Made by a program: the position numbers and the translations under genes
In this document: piece by piece, positions 32,667 through 40,503 of the stretch
How the letters are laid out: every line of letters begins with the position of its first letter
Position numbering within the stretch: the first letter of the stretch is position 1
The notes under the pieces: model-generated
Told to the model about the DNA's origin: nothing
Seen by the model: the letters and a program-made list of their open reading frames with translations, nothing else
Database searches by the model: none
Source of the DNA: UBA11524 sp963590165
GTDB lineage: Bacteria; Bacillota; Clostridia; Christensenellales; Aristaeellaceae
Length of the DNA stretch: 64,000 bases
Reading direction: 5' to 3'
NCBI GenBank assembly: GCA_963590165.1
Contig: CAVANO010000052.1
Coordinates: forward strand, 29,568 to 93,567

Positions 32667-33549
32667 ACCGAATCTTGCCGTCCGCCACGGCCTTCAAATG
32701 TTCACCATAGGGGCTCTTGCCATACCGATGCGCGGACTGCAGCAATTTTTCCTTGCTGATCCAGCCGTTCCTGTAGGCGATTTCCTCGGGTGCGGAAATC
32801 TTAATGCTCTGGCGTTTTTCGATCATACGCACGAAATCTGCCGCATCCACCAGAGAATCCATGGTGCCCGTATCCAGCCACGCATAGCCGCGTCCGAGCA
32901 GCTTCACGTCCAGCTCGCCGCTGTTGAGATACATCTCGTTCAGCGTGGTAATCTCCAGTTCACCGCGTGCAGACGGCTTGACCGCCTTTGCGCGTTCGCT
33001 CACGCCTGCCGGATAGAAGTACAGTCCCGTAATGCAGTAGTTGCTCTTGGGATGCTTCGGCTTTTCCTCCACGGAAATGACCTTGCCGTTCTCGTCAAAC
33101 TCGACAATGCCGAACCGCTCCGGGTCATTCACATAATAACCGAAAATCGTGGCGCGTCCTGCCTGCGCATTCTCCGCCGCGCCGCGAAGCACCTTCGAAA
33201 AACCGTTGCCGTAGAAGATATTATCGCCGAGCACCATTGCACAGGGTTCATTGGCGATGAATTCCTCCCCGATGAGGAACGCCTGCGCCAGTCCGTCCGG
33301 TGAAGGCTGCACGGCATACTGCAAATGCACGCCGAACTCGCTGCCGTCCCCCAGCAGGGACTCAAAGCGCGGCGTATCGACCGGTGTCGAGATGATCAGA
33401 ATATCACGGATGCCGGCAAGCATCAGCGTCGAAAGCGGATAGTAGATCATCGGCTTGTCATACACGGGCAAAAGCTGCTTGCTGGTCACCATCGTCAGCG
33501 GATACAGCCGCGTACCGGCACCGCCGGCCAGAATAATTCCCTTCATCAT
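32662..33549 (-). CDS. rfbA: Glucose-1-phosphate thymidylyltransferase
   Basis: A 295-residue nucleotidyltransferase, first enzyme of dTDP-rhamnose synthesis. Signatures: GIILAGGAGTRLYPLTMVTSKQLLPVYDKPMIYYPLSTLM (given as adjoining parts in one run), the dTTP-binding region, EQPSPDGLAQAFLIGEEFI in the form AVQPSPDGLAQAFLIGEEF, LGDNIFYG, and VISVEEKPKHPKSNYCITGLYFY. The gene starts ATG ATG (33549/33546) behind AAAGGAAC. It heads the operon and has a strong promoter 46 bases upstream. Confidence 0.96.
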   Translation of the reverse strand: MMKGIILAGGAGTRLYPLTMVTSKQLLPVYDKPMIYYPLSTLMLAGIRDILIISTPVDTPRFESLLGDGSEFGVHLQYAVQPSPDGLAQAFLIGEEFIANEPCAMVLGDNIFYGNGFSKVLRGAAENAQAGRATIFGYYVNDPERFGIVEFDENGKVISVEEKPKHPKSNYCITGLYFYPAGVSERAKAVKPSARGELEITTLNEMYLNSGELDVKLLGRGYAWLDTGTMDSLVDAADFVRMIEKRQSIKISAPEEIAYRNGWISKEKLLQSAHRYGKSPYGEHLKAVADGKIRY

Positions 33550-33594
33550 GCCTGTTCCTTTCTTTTGTCTTTGCAGATGTTTCCTTCCTTATGG

Positions 33595-33623
33595 ATTATG
33601 CCATAAACGTCGGATTTTCGCAA
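33595..33623 (-). promoter_or_regulatory. rfbACBD operon promoter
   Basis: On the minus strand TTGCGA (plus 33618-33623), 17 bases, CATAAT (33595-33600), about 45 bases before rfbA. Confidence 0.7.
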
Positions 33624-33674
33624 GTACAACGATGTAAAAACTCGCTCATGCGCACAGGTTTCATATCCTGTAAA

Positions 33675-33712
33675 CGAAAAGTCCCCTCTGCCGTTGTTTC
33701 CGGCAAAGGGGA
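33675..33712 (-). terminator. uraA terminator
   Basis: On the minus strand TCCCCTTTGCCG pairs with CGGCAGAGGGGA (33682-33693 and 33701-33712 on plus) and is followed by CTTTTCGTTT, a few bases after the uraA stop. Confidence 0.8.
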
Positions 33713-33730
33713 TGCTGTGTCATTGTTGGA

Positions 33731-35050
33731 TTAGACCTTGAAATTCACGGACTGATCGCCCTGCTCATTCTTGCCGAAAACGTAATCATTGCCCGGCAGA
33801 ATCGCGTTCAGCAGGATGCCGACGACAGAAGCCACCGCCAGACCGGACAGGCTGACCGTCGCAGTACCAACCATGAAGGAGATGGAGCCGGCATTGGAGA
33901 AGTTGATGCCCAGCGCCAGCGACATGATCACAGCCGCGATGATGACGTTGCGGCTCTTGGTAAAGTCAACCTGATTTTCAACCACATTGCGGACACCGAC
34001 TGCAGAAATCATGCCATAGAGGATCAGGGACACGCCGCCGATGGTTGCAGAGGGCATGCACTGAATCAGCGCGGAGAACTTCGGGCAGAAGGAGAAGATA
34101 ATCGCCAGGACGGCCGCCATGCGGATGACGGAAGGATTGTACACGCGGGTCAGCGCCAGCACGCCGGTGTTCTCGCCGTAGGTCGTGTTGGCAGGAGCGC
34201 CGAAGAGCGCTGCCATGCTCGTTGCAAGACCGTCGCCCAGCAGGGTGCGATGCAGACCGGGCTTCTCGATGAAGTTCACGCCGACCGTAGAGGAAATGGC
34301 GGAGATATCACCGATGTGCTCCATCATGGTTGCCAGTGCGATCGGGGCAATCGTGATGATGCTGTTCAGCAGCGCCGTGCCGTCGCAGTTGCCGATGAGG
34401 GAGAAAGTGGTCTCTTCCCACTTGACCGGCAGACCGATCCATGCCGCTTCGTGCACAGGGGTGAAGTCCACCATACCGGCAATCGCAGCCACCGCATAGG
34501 AGCCGACAACGCCCAGCAAAATCGGAATGATCTTGAACATGCCCTTGCCCCAGATGTTGAAGAAAATCACGATGGCAACCGCCAGTACAGCGATCAGCCA
34601 GTTTGCGGAGCAATTGTTGATGGCGGAGTTTGCCAGAATCATACCGATGCAGATGATGATGGGACCCGTCACGACCGGCGGGAAGAACCGCATGACCTTC
34701 TTGGCACCAAAGGCCTTGAACAGCGCTGCCACAACGACGTAAATCAGACCTGCAACCGCCACGCCCACGCCGGCATAGGGAATCCAGTTGGTTGCACCAT
34801 CAGCGAACTGCTCCATGCCCTTGACGGTCGCGTAGCCGCCGAGGAACGCAAAGCTCGAGCCGAGGAACGCAGGAACCGTGCCGCCCGTAATCAGGTGGAA
34901 CAGCAGCGTGCCCAGACCCGCGAAGAGCAGCGTCGAGCTGACAGACAGACCCGTCAGTGTCGGGACAAGCACCGTCGCGCCGAACATGGCGAACATGTGC
35001 TGGAAGCCCAGAAGAGTAAACTTCGCCGGGGAAAGCTTTTGATTTGTCAT
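33731..35050 (-). CDS. uraA: Uracil permease (NCS2 family)
   Basis: A 439-residue membrane transporter of the nucleobase/cation symporter-2 family with about 14 helices. Key segments are GFQHMFAMFGATVLVPTLTG, the substrate-site motif SSFAFLGGYATVKGM, the NCS2 signature around VGVNFIEKPGLHRTLLGDGL, and TTYGENTGVLALTRVYNP, where glutamates bind the base. ATG at 35050 follows GGAGGAAGG. The gene follows pyrR with 89 bases between, so it is under the same attenuator, which makes uracil the probable substrate over xanthine. Confidence 0.93.
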   Translation of the reverse strand: MTNQKLSPAKFTLLGFQHMFAMFGATVLVPTLTGLSVSSTLLFAGLGTLLFHLITGGTVPAFLGSSFAFLGGYATVKGMEQFADGATNWIPYAGVGVAVAGLIYVVVAALFKAFGAKKVMRFFPPVVTGPIIICIGMILANSAINNCSANWLIAVLAVAIVIFFNIWGKGMFKIIPILLGVVGSYAVAAIAGMVDFTPVHEAAWIGLPVKWEETTFSLIGNCDGTALLNSIITIAPIALATMMEHIGDISAISSTVGVNFIEKPGLHRTLLGDGLATSMAALFGAPANTTYGENTGVLALTRVYNPSVIRMAAVLAIIFSFCPKFSALIQCMPSATIGGVSLILYGMISAVGVRNVVENQVDFTKSRNVIIAAVIMSLALGINFSNAGSISFMVGTATVSLSGLAVASVVGILLNAILPGNDYVFGKNEQGDQSVNFKV

Positions 35051-35139
35051 GGGATTCTTCCTTCCTCCAAATAACGTTATGCGTTCCTCAGATGAAGAGC
35101 GCGTTTGAAGCTCCGTCATTCGGGAGCCGCAAGCCAATG

Positions 35140-35706
35140 TTACCGGTTCATGCGCCCGTCGTAAAGCGCCACGCCGTCGCCGCCGTCAATTTCCTCCATC
35201 TGCACGCCGATCTGCTCGTTGTTGGAGGTCGGGACATTCTTGCCGACGAAATCCGCGCGGATGGGCAATTCGCGGTGACCGCGGTCAATCAGCACCGCCA
35301 GGCAGATGCGCGCTGCACGCCCCTGGTCAAGGATGGCATCCATTGCTGCGCGAACCGTACGTCCCGTATGCAGCACATCATCCACCAGCACGACCACCTT
35401 GCCCGTCACGTCCACCGGCAAATGTTTTTCCTGCACCTGCAGATTCATCTGCGCCGGGTCAAGGTCATCACGGTACATGGCGATATCAACCTCGCCGACC
35501 GGAATGCGCACATGCTCGTACTTTTCAATCATGTCAGAGAGCCGCTGCGCCAGCGGCACACCGCGCCGGCGAATGCCGACCAGCACCACGTTTTCCAGCG
35601 GCATCAGCTGCTCCATCATTTCGTGCGCCATGCGCGTCAGCGCGCGGTTCATCGCGTCGCCTGCCATCAGCTGCGCCTTCGGGATTCCCGCCTGCATATT
35701 CAGCAC
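35140..35706 (-). CDS. pyrR: PyrR bifunctional pyrimidine regulator / uracil phosphoribosyltransferase
   Basis: A 188-residue PRTase-fold RNA-binding protein. When UMP is bound it stabilises an RNA hairpin that causes transcription attenuation. The PRPP motif is VVVLVDDVLHTGRTVRAAMD; IRRRGVPLAQRLSDMI and LIDRGHRELPIRADFVGKNVPTS are family-specific. The start is a GTG at 35706 with AAAGGAAG eight bases upstream; ATG at 35697 is farther. It is cotranscribed with uraA and lies behind its own attenuator. No pyrimidine biosynthetic genes follow in this window. Confidence 0.95.
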   Translation of the reverse strand: MLNMQAGIPKAQLMAGDAMNRALTRMAHEMMEQLMPLENVVLVGIRRRGVPLAQRLSDMIEKYEHVRIPVGEVDIAMYRDDLDPAQMNLQVQEKHLPVDVTGKVVVLVDDVLHTGRTVRAAMDAILDQGRAARICLAVLIDRGHRELPIRADFVGKNVPTSNNEQIGVQMEEIDGGDGVALYDGRMNR

Positions 35707-35766
35707 AGATTCATCTTCCTTTCGATGCTGCCGCGTTTCTTCTCCAGCCGCCTCATTGCCGCTGCC

Positions 35767-35892
35767 AAAAAGAAAACGCCTGTCCAGCTTTTCAGCCGGA
35801 AAGGCGCATTTTATCGCTCATCATCGGGGAATTGCTTCCCTTCTATGCTGCCGGTTCGCTGCGTGCCTTTCCAGCCTCTCGTGCTGGGATTA
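35767..35892 (-). promoter_or_regulatory. PyrR-binding attenuator leader
   Basis: On the minus strand the leader contains AATCCCAGCACGAGAGGCTG (plus 35873-35892), matching the PyrR-binding loop (AAUCC ... GAGAGGCU), as a hairpin CCAGC/GCTGG (35871-35887). Downstream lies an intrinsic terminator, ACGCCTGTCCAGC / GCCGGAAAGGCGC (35776-35788 and 35795-35807) followed by TTTTCTTTTT on the minus strand. This is a cis-acting pyrimidine attenuator. Confidence 0.88.
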
Positions 35893-35918
35893 AAGGATTG
35901 CTTTGATTACCGTTTGTC

Positions 35919-35947
35919 AGTATAGCACAGGAAAAGGACGTTGTAAA
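35919..35947 (-). promoter_or_regulatory. pyrR-uraA promoter
   Basis: On the minus strand TTTACA (plus 35942-35947), 17 bases, TATACT (35919-35924). Predicted leader of about 205 bases before pyrR. Confidence 0.8.
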
Positions 35948-36005
35948 GCTTTTTTCGGAATTTTCCGCAGTCAATTATGATGTTATACAGCCCAAGCCGC
36001 GTCCA

Positions 36006-36632
36006 TCATCTGAACCGCGTCCCAAGCATCAGCGCCGGCTGCAGGATGTCCGATTGCGGCAATGCAGTCTGCTCGCACCACGGGCGAAGCTGCTCCTCCA
36101 CCCGATTCAGAAGCATTGCATCCACACATCGGTACTCGCAGCTGCCGAGGCACTTTGCCGCTGCCAGAGAAACATACGCCAACACAGCCGCCTGCGAAGC
36201 GGTAAAGTGTGCAGAACGTGCGGCAAGCAGCGCCATCGCCGGTCGCGGACAGAGCAGGTGGCTTGCGAAACAGTCTGCCTCCGCTTCCTGCATATCATTC
36301 GTCTGACCGTGATGCAGCAGCCGATGTCCGAGCTCATGGGCAAGCGTGAAGCGCAATCTCGCCGGATTAACGTCCTTTCGGTAAACAATGAGGTACCGTT
36401 CGCATCCGCCATGCGCTTCAAGAAATGTCATCGCTTCCGCATCGCCCATGCAGCTGTGCAATTCCGCCGGCGAAATGCCGAGATGGTCTGCCGCAGTTGC
36501 ATCCGTCCAGACACGCGTATTTTGGCAACGCAAAAGAATCGCAAGCGGATCGACCGGCAGCGCCTGCACGTTCAGCCGCACAAGCACGCGGTACGCCATC
36601 GTCGCCGCGCGGTCGCCTCCGTCACTTTGCAT
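36006..36632 (-). CDS. ImmA/IrrE-family metallopeptidase
   Basis: A 208-residue putative zinc protease. The active site LRFTLAHELGHRLLHHG carries HExxH, and the downstream EAEADCFASHLLCP supplies the third ligand glutamate, the ImmA/IrrE pattern. Such enzymes cleave a partner XRE repressor, inducing genes after DNA damage or other stress. The start at 36632 (MQSDGG) overlaps the repressor gene by 11 bases, so the two are coupled; the open frame upstream is rejected because it lies within that gene. The repressor as substrate is inferred from gene order. Confidence 0.88.
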   Translation of the reverse strand: MQSDGGDRAATMAYRVLVRLNVQALPVDPLAILLRCQNTRVWTDATAADHLGISPAELHSCMGDAEAMTFLEAHGGCERYLIVYRKDVNPARLRFTLAHELGHRLLHHGQTNDMQEAEADCFASHLLCPRPAMALLAARSAHFTASQAAVLAYVSLAAAKCLGSCEYRCVDAMLLNRVEEQLRPWCEQTALPQSDILQPALMLGTRFR

Positions 36633-36990
36633 CCGTACTCTCCGGTTTAACGTTCTGTTCCCCGTCATCCTCTGCGAACGCATCTGCGAACAACACGCGC
36701 CCAATGGCAAGCATCTTTTCCTGCTCAGCCGGATTCATCTGCCGGAAAGCGCGCGCCATCACGTACAGATTGTCCTGCCTGTCCAGCTCCACCGGCACCG
36801 TGCCGCCGCACAACTCATCGATGGTCACATTGAACAGTTCCGACATTCGCCGCAGGGCATTGATGTCCGGCTGCGTCTGACTGCGCTCCCATTTGCTGAC
36901 GGAAACAGCGGTCACGCCAAGCAGCCGTCCCAAATCCATCTGGCTCATCCCGTGCTTTCTGCGATGGTATCTGATATTATCCCCATACAT
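36622..36990 (-). CDS. XRE-family repressor paired with ImmA-like protease
   Basis: A 122-residue regulator: HTH at 1-62 (IRYHRRKHGMSQMDLGRLLG then VTAVSVSKWERSQTQPDINA and LSELFNVTIDEL-like RMSELFNVTIDELCGG), then a helical C-terminal part rich in charged residues (QEKMLAIGRVLFADAF). ATG at 36990 has GAGGTGA five bases upstream; GTG at 36999 is part of that site. It precedes the ImmA-like gene and is divergent from a small sigma-like gene, with facing promoters about 45 bases apart, so it probably represses both directions. Confidence 0.9.
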   Translation of the reverse strand: MYGDNIRYHRRKHGMSQMDLGRLLGVTAVSVSKWERSQTQPDINALRRMSELFNVTIDELCGGTVPVELDRQDNLYVMARAFRQMNPAEQEKMLAIGRVLFADAFAEDDGEQNVKPESTDAK

Positions 36991-37008
36991 CGGAATCACC
37001 TCGCTTTG

Positions 37009-37086
37009 ATTATAGCATACAGCAAAAAATAAATCAAGCGAAAGTTAAAATTTGCCCTTGACATAAACGTTTGGTTATGATAAAAT
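37009..37086. promoter_or_regulatory. Divergent promoters of the XRE-ImmA operon and the sigma-like gene
   Basis: Minus strand: TTGATT (plus 37032-37037), 17 bases, TATAAT (37009-37014). Plus strand: TTGACA (37058-37063), 17 bases, TAAAAT (37081-37086). The two -35 boxes are 20 bases apart, so one bound repressor could affect both, like a phage immunity switch. Confidence 0.8.
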
Positions 37087-37138
37087 ACCCATAGGTTTAA
37101 AGGGATCTGATGTTCTCTTTTGTAAGGAGGAGCTTTGT

Positions 37139-37468
37139 ATGTCACAGCAGGAGTTTCTGGAATCGTATCGCCGCCTCGTGATTGCCAAGGACGATGCCGC
37201 GCACCTTGAAATCGCGGCAACAGCGAAGGATGAACAGTTTCGTCAGGCGATGCAGGCGAAAATCAAAACATCCCTCGCGGAACGTTCTGCAAGAATGCGC
37301 GCGTTGCTCAACAAAATCGATGATCCTCGAACGCTCATGGTCATCCACCGCTATTACGTGATGGGCATGACGGATCCCGCAATCGGACACGAGATGCACC
37401 TGAGCAAATCGCGCGTCAATCAGCTGCGGTTAAGGTATCTGCATTCCCTGCTGAAGGAAGCGGGCTGA
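37139..37468 (+). CDS. Small sigma-70 region-4-like HTH protein
   Basis: A 109-residue protein. The N-terminal half is helical (SQQEFLESYRRLVIAKDDAA and QAKIKTSLAERSARMRALL); the C-terminal end is a helix-turn-helix resembling sigma region 4 or a phage-encoded sigma-like regulator: LMVIHRYYVMGMTDPAIGHEMHLSKSRVNQLRLRYLHSLL (given as a single domain, residues about 64-107). AAGGAGG precedes the ATG at good spacing and a near-consensus promoter drives it. Its last 53 bases overlap the convergent TrmH-type gene. Function unknown; a transcription activator of a mobile or stress function is plausible. Confidence 0.7.
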   Translation: MSQQEFLESYRRLVIAKDDAAHLEIAATAKDEQFRQAMQAKIKTSLAERSARMRALLNKIDDPRTLMVIHRYYVMGMTDPAIGHEMHLSKSRVNQLRLRYLHSLLKEAG

Positions 37469-38234
37469 CCCTTTCCTCATCGGCACGCATCAGCTCATAC
37501 ATCATGATGGCAGCGGCAATTGCTGCATTCAGGCTTTCGGCACCGCCGCGCATCGGCAAGCGGACACGATGCGTTGCGGTCTGCTGAACCGCCTCGCTCA
37601 CGCCGTTGCCTTCATTGCCGATGATGAGCGCAAAGCGGTCGGCGACGTTCTGCCGCTCGTAAAACGGCGTACCGTCAAGCTGTGAGGAAAGAATGCTATA
37701 TCCATCTGCGCGTAGGGATGTCAGTTCATCCGGCAAATTGTCCGTCACGCGGATGTTCATGCGAAAGATGCTGCCCATCGTCGCGCGGAGCACCTTCGGG
37801 CTGAACACGTCCGCACACTGCGAGGACAGCAGCACGCCGTCAAGTCCTGCCGCGTCTGCCGTGCGGATGATGGTGCCAACATTGCCGGGATCCTGCACGC
37901 CGTCAAGCGCGACGATATGCCGTCCGAGTGCGGTTTGGCGCTTCATTCCGACGATGGCGGCTATGCCCTGCGGCGTTTTTGTGTCGCAGACGGCGTCAAG
38001 AACGTGCTCCGGCAGGATGTACACGGGCATTGGCAGTCCCTGCGGGCATTCGATACCCTCCTGTACGAGCACCGCCTGCACAGAAAAGGAGGAGGCAAGC
38101 GCCTCCTCAACCATCTTGCGGCCTTCGACAAGGAAACAGCCGGTTTCCCTGCGCCCCTTGCGCTCCTTGAGGGATTTCCACAAGGTAACCTTGGGATTTT
38201 TCAGGCTGGTAATGACTTCTTGATGGGTATTCAT
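37416..38234 (-). CDS. TrmH-family (SpoU) RNA 2'-O-methyltransferase
   Basis: A 272-residue knotted SPOUT methyltransferase. An N-terminal substrate domain (RRETGCFLVEGRKMVEEAL) is followed by the three SpoU motifs: LDGVQDPGNVGTIIRTADAAG, ALIIGNEGNGVSEAV and LPMRGGAESLNAAIAAAIMMYE. The protein probably methylates a ribose in rRNA or tRNA; the exact site is not predictable from sequence. AAGGAG precedes ATG at 38234, overlapping the end of the alpha/beta hydrolase gene region (13-base gap), so it is transcribed with it. Confidence 0.9.
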   Translation of the reverse strand: MNTHQEVITSLKNPKVTLWKSLKERKGRRETGCFLVEGRKMVEEALASSFSVQAVLVQEGIECPQGLPMPVYILPEHVLDAVCDTKTPQGIAAIVGMKRQTALGRHIVALDGVQDPGNVGTIIRTADAAGLDGVLLSSQCADVFSPKVLRATMGSIFRMNIRVTDNLPDELTSLRADGYSILSSQLDGTPFYERQNVADRFALIIGNEGNGVSEAVQQTATHRVRLPMRGGAESLNAAIAAAIMMYELMRADEERVSPLPSAGNADTLTAAD

Positions 38235-38247
38235 GGCGTTTTTCTCC

Positions 38248-39213
38248 TTATGTTCCCATCAGGAATGAAATCACGGTGGGAACATATTTCCCCATGACCT
38301 CATTGCCGGACATGTAAATTTCGTGCTTGGCATCGAATCGCTCAAGCTTTGCACAGGGAATCTGCCGGACGAACTGCTCCTGCTCAGGCAGACAGACAAC
38401 CTTGTCGCGCGTTGCCTGACAGAGCAGCAGCGGCGTGATGATTTTGCTGCAGTTATCGGATGAAAGCAGCTTCGGCGTAACTTTCAACGCCTCCTGTACC
38501 CACGCGTAGGACGGCGAGCAATTCTGCAAAAGCGGATGAGTAATGCGCTTCTGCAGATAGTAGTCAAACCGTGCGCGGCTGGTAGAACAGGCAGATTCGA
38601 ATTTCTCGTCATCCGGATTGAACGGCTTGCCGACAAAGGCGCGCTTGCTGCCCTTGCCCTTGCGCACCATATGTTCGGCGATGGCAAGCCCTGCGCTTCG
38701 CGGCAGCGGAAAGGTCGACGCAGCAATCATGGGGGCCGTCAGCACGGCACGCTCAAACCAGTCCGGATGCTGCATCAGCGCAAACGCACCAATCGCGCCG
38801 CCCATGGAGTGTGCATAGAGTGTTCGCGGCAGATTGCCCGTCCGCGGCAGCACGATTTGCGCCATGAAATCTTCCAAATCGCGCAGATAATCCTCGAAAT
38901 GCTCGACATGCGTGATCGAGGGGTCTGCAATCTCACGGACGGACTGCCCGTGTCCGCGGTGGTCAACGGCATACACGTTAAAGCCTGCACGCAGGAAGTA
39001 CCACGTCATCTCGCGGAATTTCTCGGCAGACTCGGTATAGCCGTGCAGGATAACGACAGCACGGACGGCGCTCGGCTGCTCATAGACCTCGGCGTGAAGT
39101 GTTCCGCCGGCAGTCAGCGGAAGAGAAACCTCCTCACGAAGCTTCTTCAGGGCAGGCTCGACCGTTCCAGCCATGACAGCATCGTAATTTTCCTCGGACA
39201 GAATCGAAATCAT
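38248..39213 (-). CDS. Alpha/beta hydrolase (lysophospholipase-like)
   Basis: A 321-residue serine hydrolase of the PldB/monoacylglycerol lipase group. Segments: VVILHGYTESAEKFREMTWY, VYAVDHRGHGQSVRE, the nucleophile elbow LYAHSMGGAIGAFAL (A-H-S-M-G-G, serine nucleophile), and late LLLCQATRDKVVCLPEQEQF with the aspartate and KHEIYMSGNEV with the histidine. No signal peptide. ATG at 39213 has GAGGGGG upstream; the five residues before it are excluded. Likely acts on lysophospholipids or similar esters in the cytoplasm. Confidence 0.88.
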   Translation of the reverse strand: MISILSEENYDAVMAGTVEPALKKLREEVSLPLTAGGTLHAEVYEQPSAVRAVVILHGYTESAEKFREMTWYFLRAGFNVYAVDHRGHGQSVREIADPSITHVEHFEDYLRDLEDFMAQIVLPRTGNLPRTLYAHSMGGAIGAFALMQHPDWFERAVLTAPMIAASTFPLPRSAGLAIAEHMVRKGKGSKRAFVGKPFNPDDEKFESACSTSRARFDYYLQKRITHPLLQNCSPSYAWVQEALKVTPKLLSSDNCSKIITPLLLCQATRDKVVCLPEQEQFVRQIPCAKLERFDAKHEIYMSGNEVMGKYVPTVISFLMGT

Positions 39214-39372
39214 GGCGGTCCCCCTCAATCTTTTTTCTTATTGTATTATAGCAAAGCGAAAGGCAAAAGACAAGTGCACAAAACGGTTCAACGGAGGGAC
39301 TTCGTCCCTTTTTCGTGATGGAGACAGGTTCCGTGTGCTGTGCTTTTTGCCTGATTTTTCCCGAATCCGCCA

Positions 39373-39402
39373 TTGACAACCGTTTCCCTGTCATGCTATA
39401 AT
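39373..39402 (+). promoter_or_regulatory. ABC exporter promoter
   Basis: TTGACA (39373-39378), 18 bases, TATAAT (39397-39402): close to consensus. Transcription would begin near 39409, before a terminator hairpin. Confidence 0.8.
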
Positions 39403-39435
39403 AACGCTCCAATAAGCATTGACATCTGCAAGCAT

Positions 39436-39487
39436 GCAGCGCTGTCCGAATCCGCAAATCTGCGGGCAGGACGGCGCTGCTTTTTTT
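39436..39487 (+). terminator. Leader terminator / attenuator upstream of the ABC exporter
   Basis: GCAGCGCTGTCC (39436-39447) pairs with GGACGGCGCTGC (39469-39480), one G-T pair, followed directly by TTTTTTT (39481-39487). An inner CCGCA/TGCGG hairpin sits in the loop. It ends 29 bases before the TTG start of the ATPase gene and about 80 bases after the predicted start of transcription, so it should terminate most transcripts unless relieved. Confidence 0.8.
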
Positions 39488-39516
39488 CATCGGACAGGGA
39501 ACAGGAGGGAAGAGCA

Positions 39517-40503
39517 TTGGAACACGCTGACCATCAGCCATTCATCCGGACAAGCGGGCTGACAAAGACCTATATCCGCCGTGAGCGGTCATCCTCAGGC
39601 GGACTGTCGCATCTGTGGCGCAGGGAAACGCACGAGGTGCAGGCGCTCAGGGACGTATCGCTGACCATCGAACGCGGTGAGCTTGTCGGGCTGATTGGAC
39701 CAAACGGCGCGGGCAAGAGCACACTCGTCAAGCTGATGACGGGCATCCTGACCCCGACAGGCGGCACCTGCGTCATTGACGGGCGCACGCCGTGGACAGA
39801 ACGCAAGGAGCACGTGCGGCACCTCGGTGCGGTATTCGGACAGCGGATGCAGCTTTGGTGGGACGTGCCGATTCGCGACTCGTTTGACCTCCTGCGCGAC
39901 ATCTACAGTGTCGATCAAGCACACTATCAGCGCCGTCTGTCTGAGCTGACGGAAGCGCTTGACCTCGGCGACATCCTGCATTCACCGCTGCGGCAGCTCT
40001 CGCTCGGTCAGCGGATGCGGGCGGAGCTGTGCGGTTCGCTGCTGCACGAGCCGGCGCTGCTGTTCCTCGATGAACCGACCATCGGGCTCGATGCGGTCAG
40101 CAAATTGAAGCTGCGCGAATTCCTGCGGCAGGAAAACGAAACGCGCCGGACGACCATTCTGCTGACAACGCACGACATGGAGGATATGCGCGCACTGTGC
40201 AGCCGCGTGATGGTGCTCGGTCACGGGCAGTTGCTCTACGACGGCGCTTTGACGGAACTGCTGCACCGCTATGAGACGTCGCATACGCTGAAGGTCACGT
40301 ATGACGGTGCGGTCAATCCATCAATGCTGCCGGAGGGAACAACGCAGGACGGCGACGCGTGGCGGATTCTGCTGCCGAAGGATGCAAATGTATCCTCCAT
40401 CATGCAGCAGGCAACATCAGCCGGAAAGCTGCATGAAATGTCGATGGAGGAGCAGAACATCGATGAGATGATTGCGCGGATGTATCGGGAGATGCGCCTA
40501 TGA
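39517..40503 (+). CDS. ABC-2 type exporter, ATP-binding subunit
   Basis: A 328-residue ATPase. Walker A is IGPNGAGKSTLVKLMTG, the signature is LSLGQRMRAELCGSLLH (LSLGQ), Walker B is ALLFLDEPTIGLDAVSK, and the switch is LLTTHDMEDM. An unusual early insert (RERSSSGGLSHLWRRETHEV) precedes the ATPase core. A C-terminal domain of about 80 residues may contact the permeases. Start is a TTG at 39517 with AGGAGG eight bases away; the frame is open to 39373 but that part is the leader with its terminator. It overlaps the next gene as ATGA. Confidence 0.9.
   Translation: MEHADHQPFIRTSGLTKTYIRRERSSSGGLSHLWRRETHEVQALRDVSLTIERGELVGLIGPNGAGKSTLVKLMTGILTPTGGTCVIDGRTPWTERKEHVRHLGAVFGQRMQLWWDVPIRDSFDLLRDIYSVDQAHYQRRLSELTEALDLGDILHSPLRQLSLGQRMRAELCGSLLHEPALLFLDEPTIGLDAVSKLKLREFLRQENETRRTTILLTTHDMEDMRALCSRVMVLGHGQLLYDGALTELLHRYETSHTLKVTYDGAVNPSMLPEGTTQDGDAWRILLPKDANVSSIMQQATSAGKLHEMSMEEQNIDEMIARMYREMRL

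Larger units (their letters stand above)
39214..39516. other. Spacer between alpha/beta hydrolase and ABC exporter
   Basis: This gene-free spacer holds a GGGAC-TTC-GTCCC palindrome (39296-39308), the exporter promoter (39373-39402) and a leader terminator (39436-39487). A minus-strand promoter for the hydrolase was not clearly seen. Confidence 0.7.

Noticed and set aside
36006..37468. Toxin-antitoxin module
   Set aside because: The protein with HExxH fits the ImmA/IrrE protease family and no toxin fold is visible, so a repressor-protease switch is preferred.
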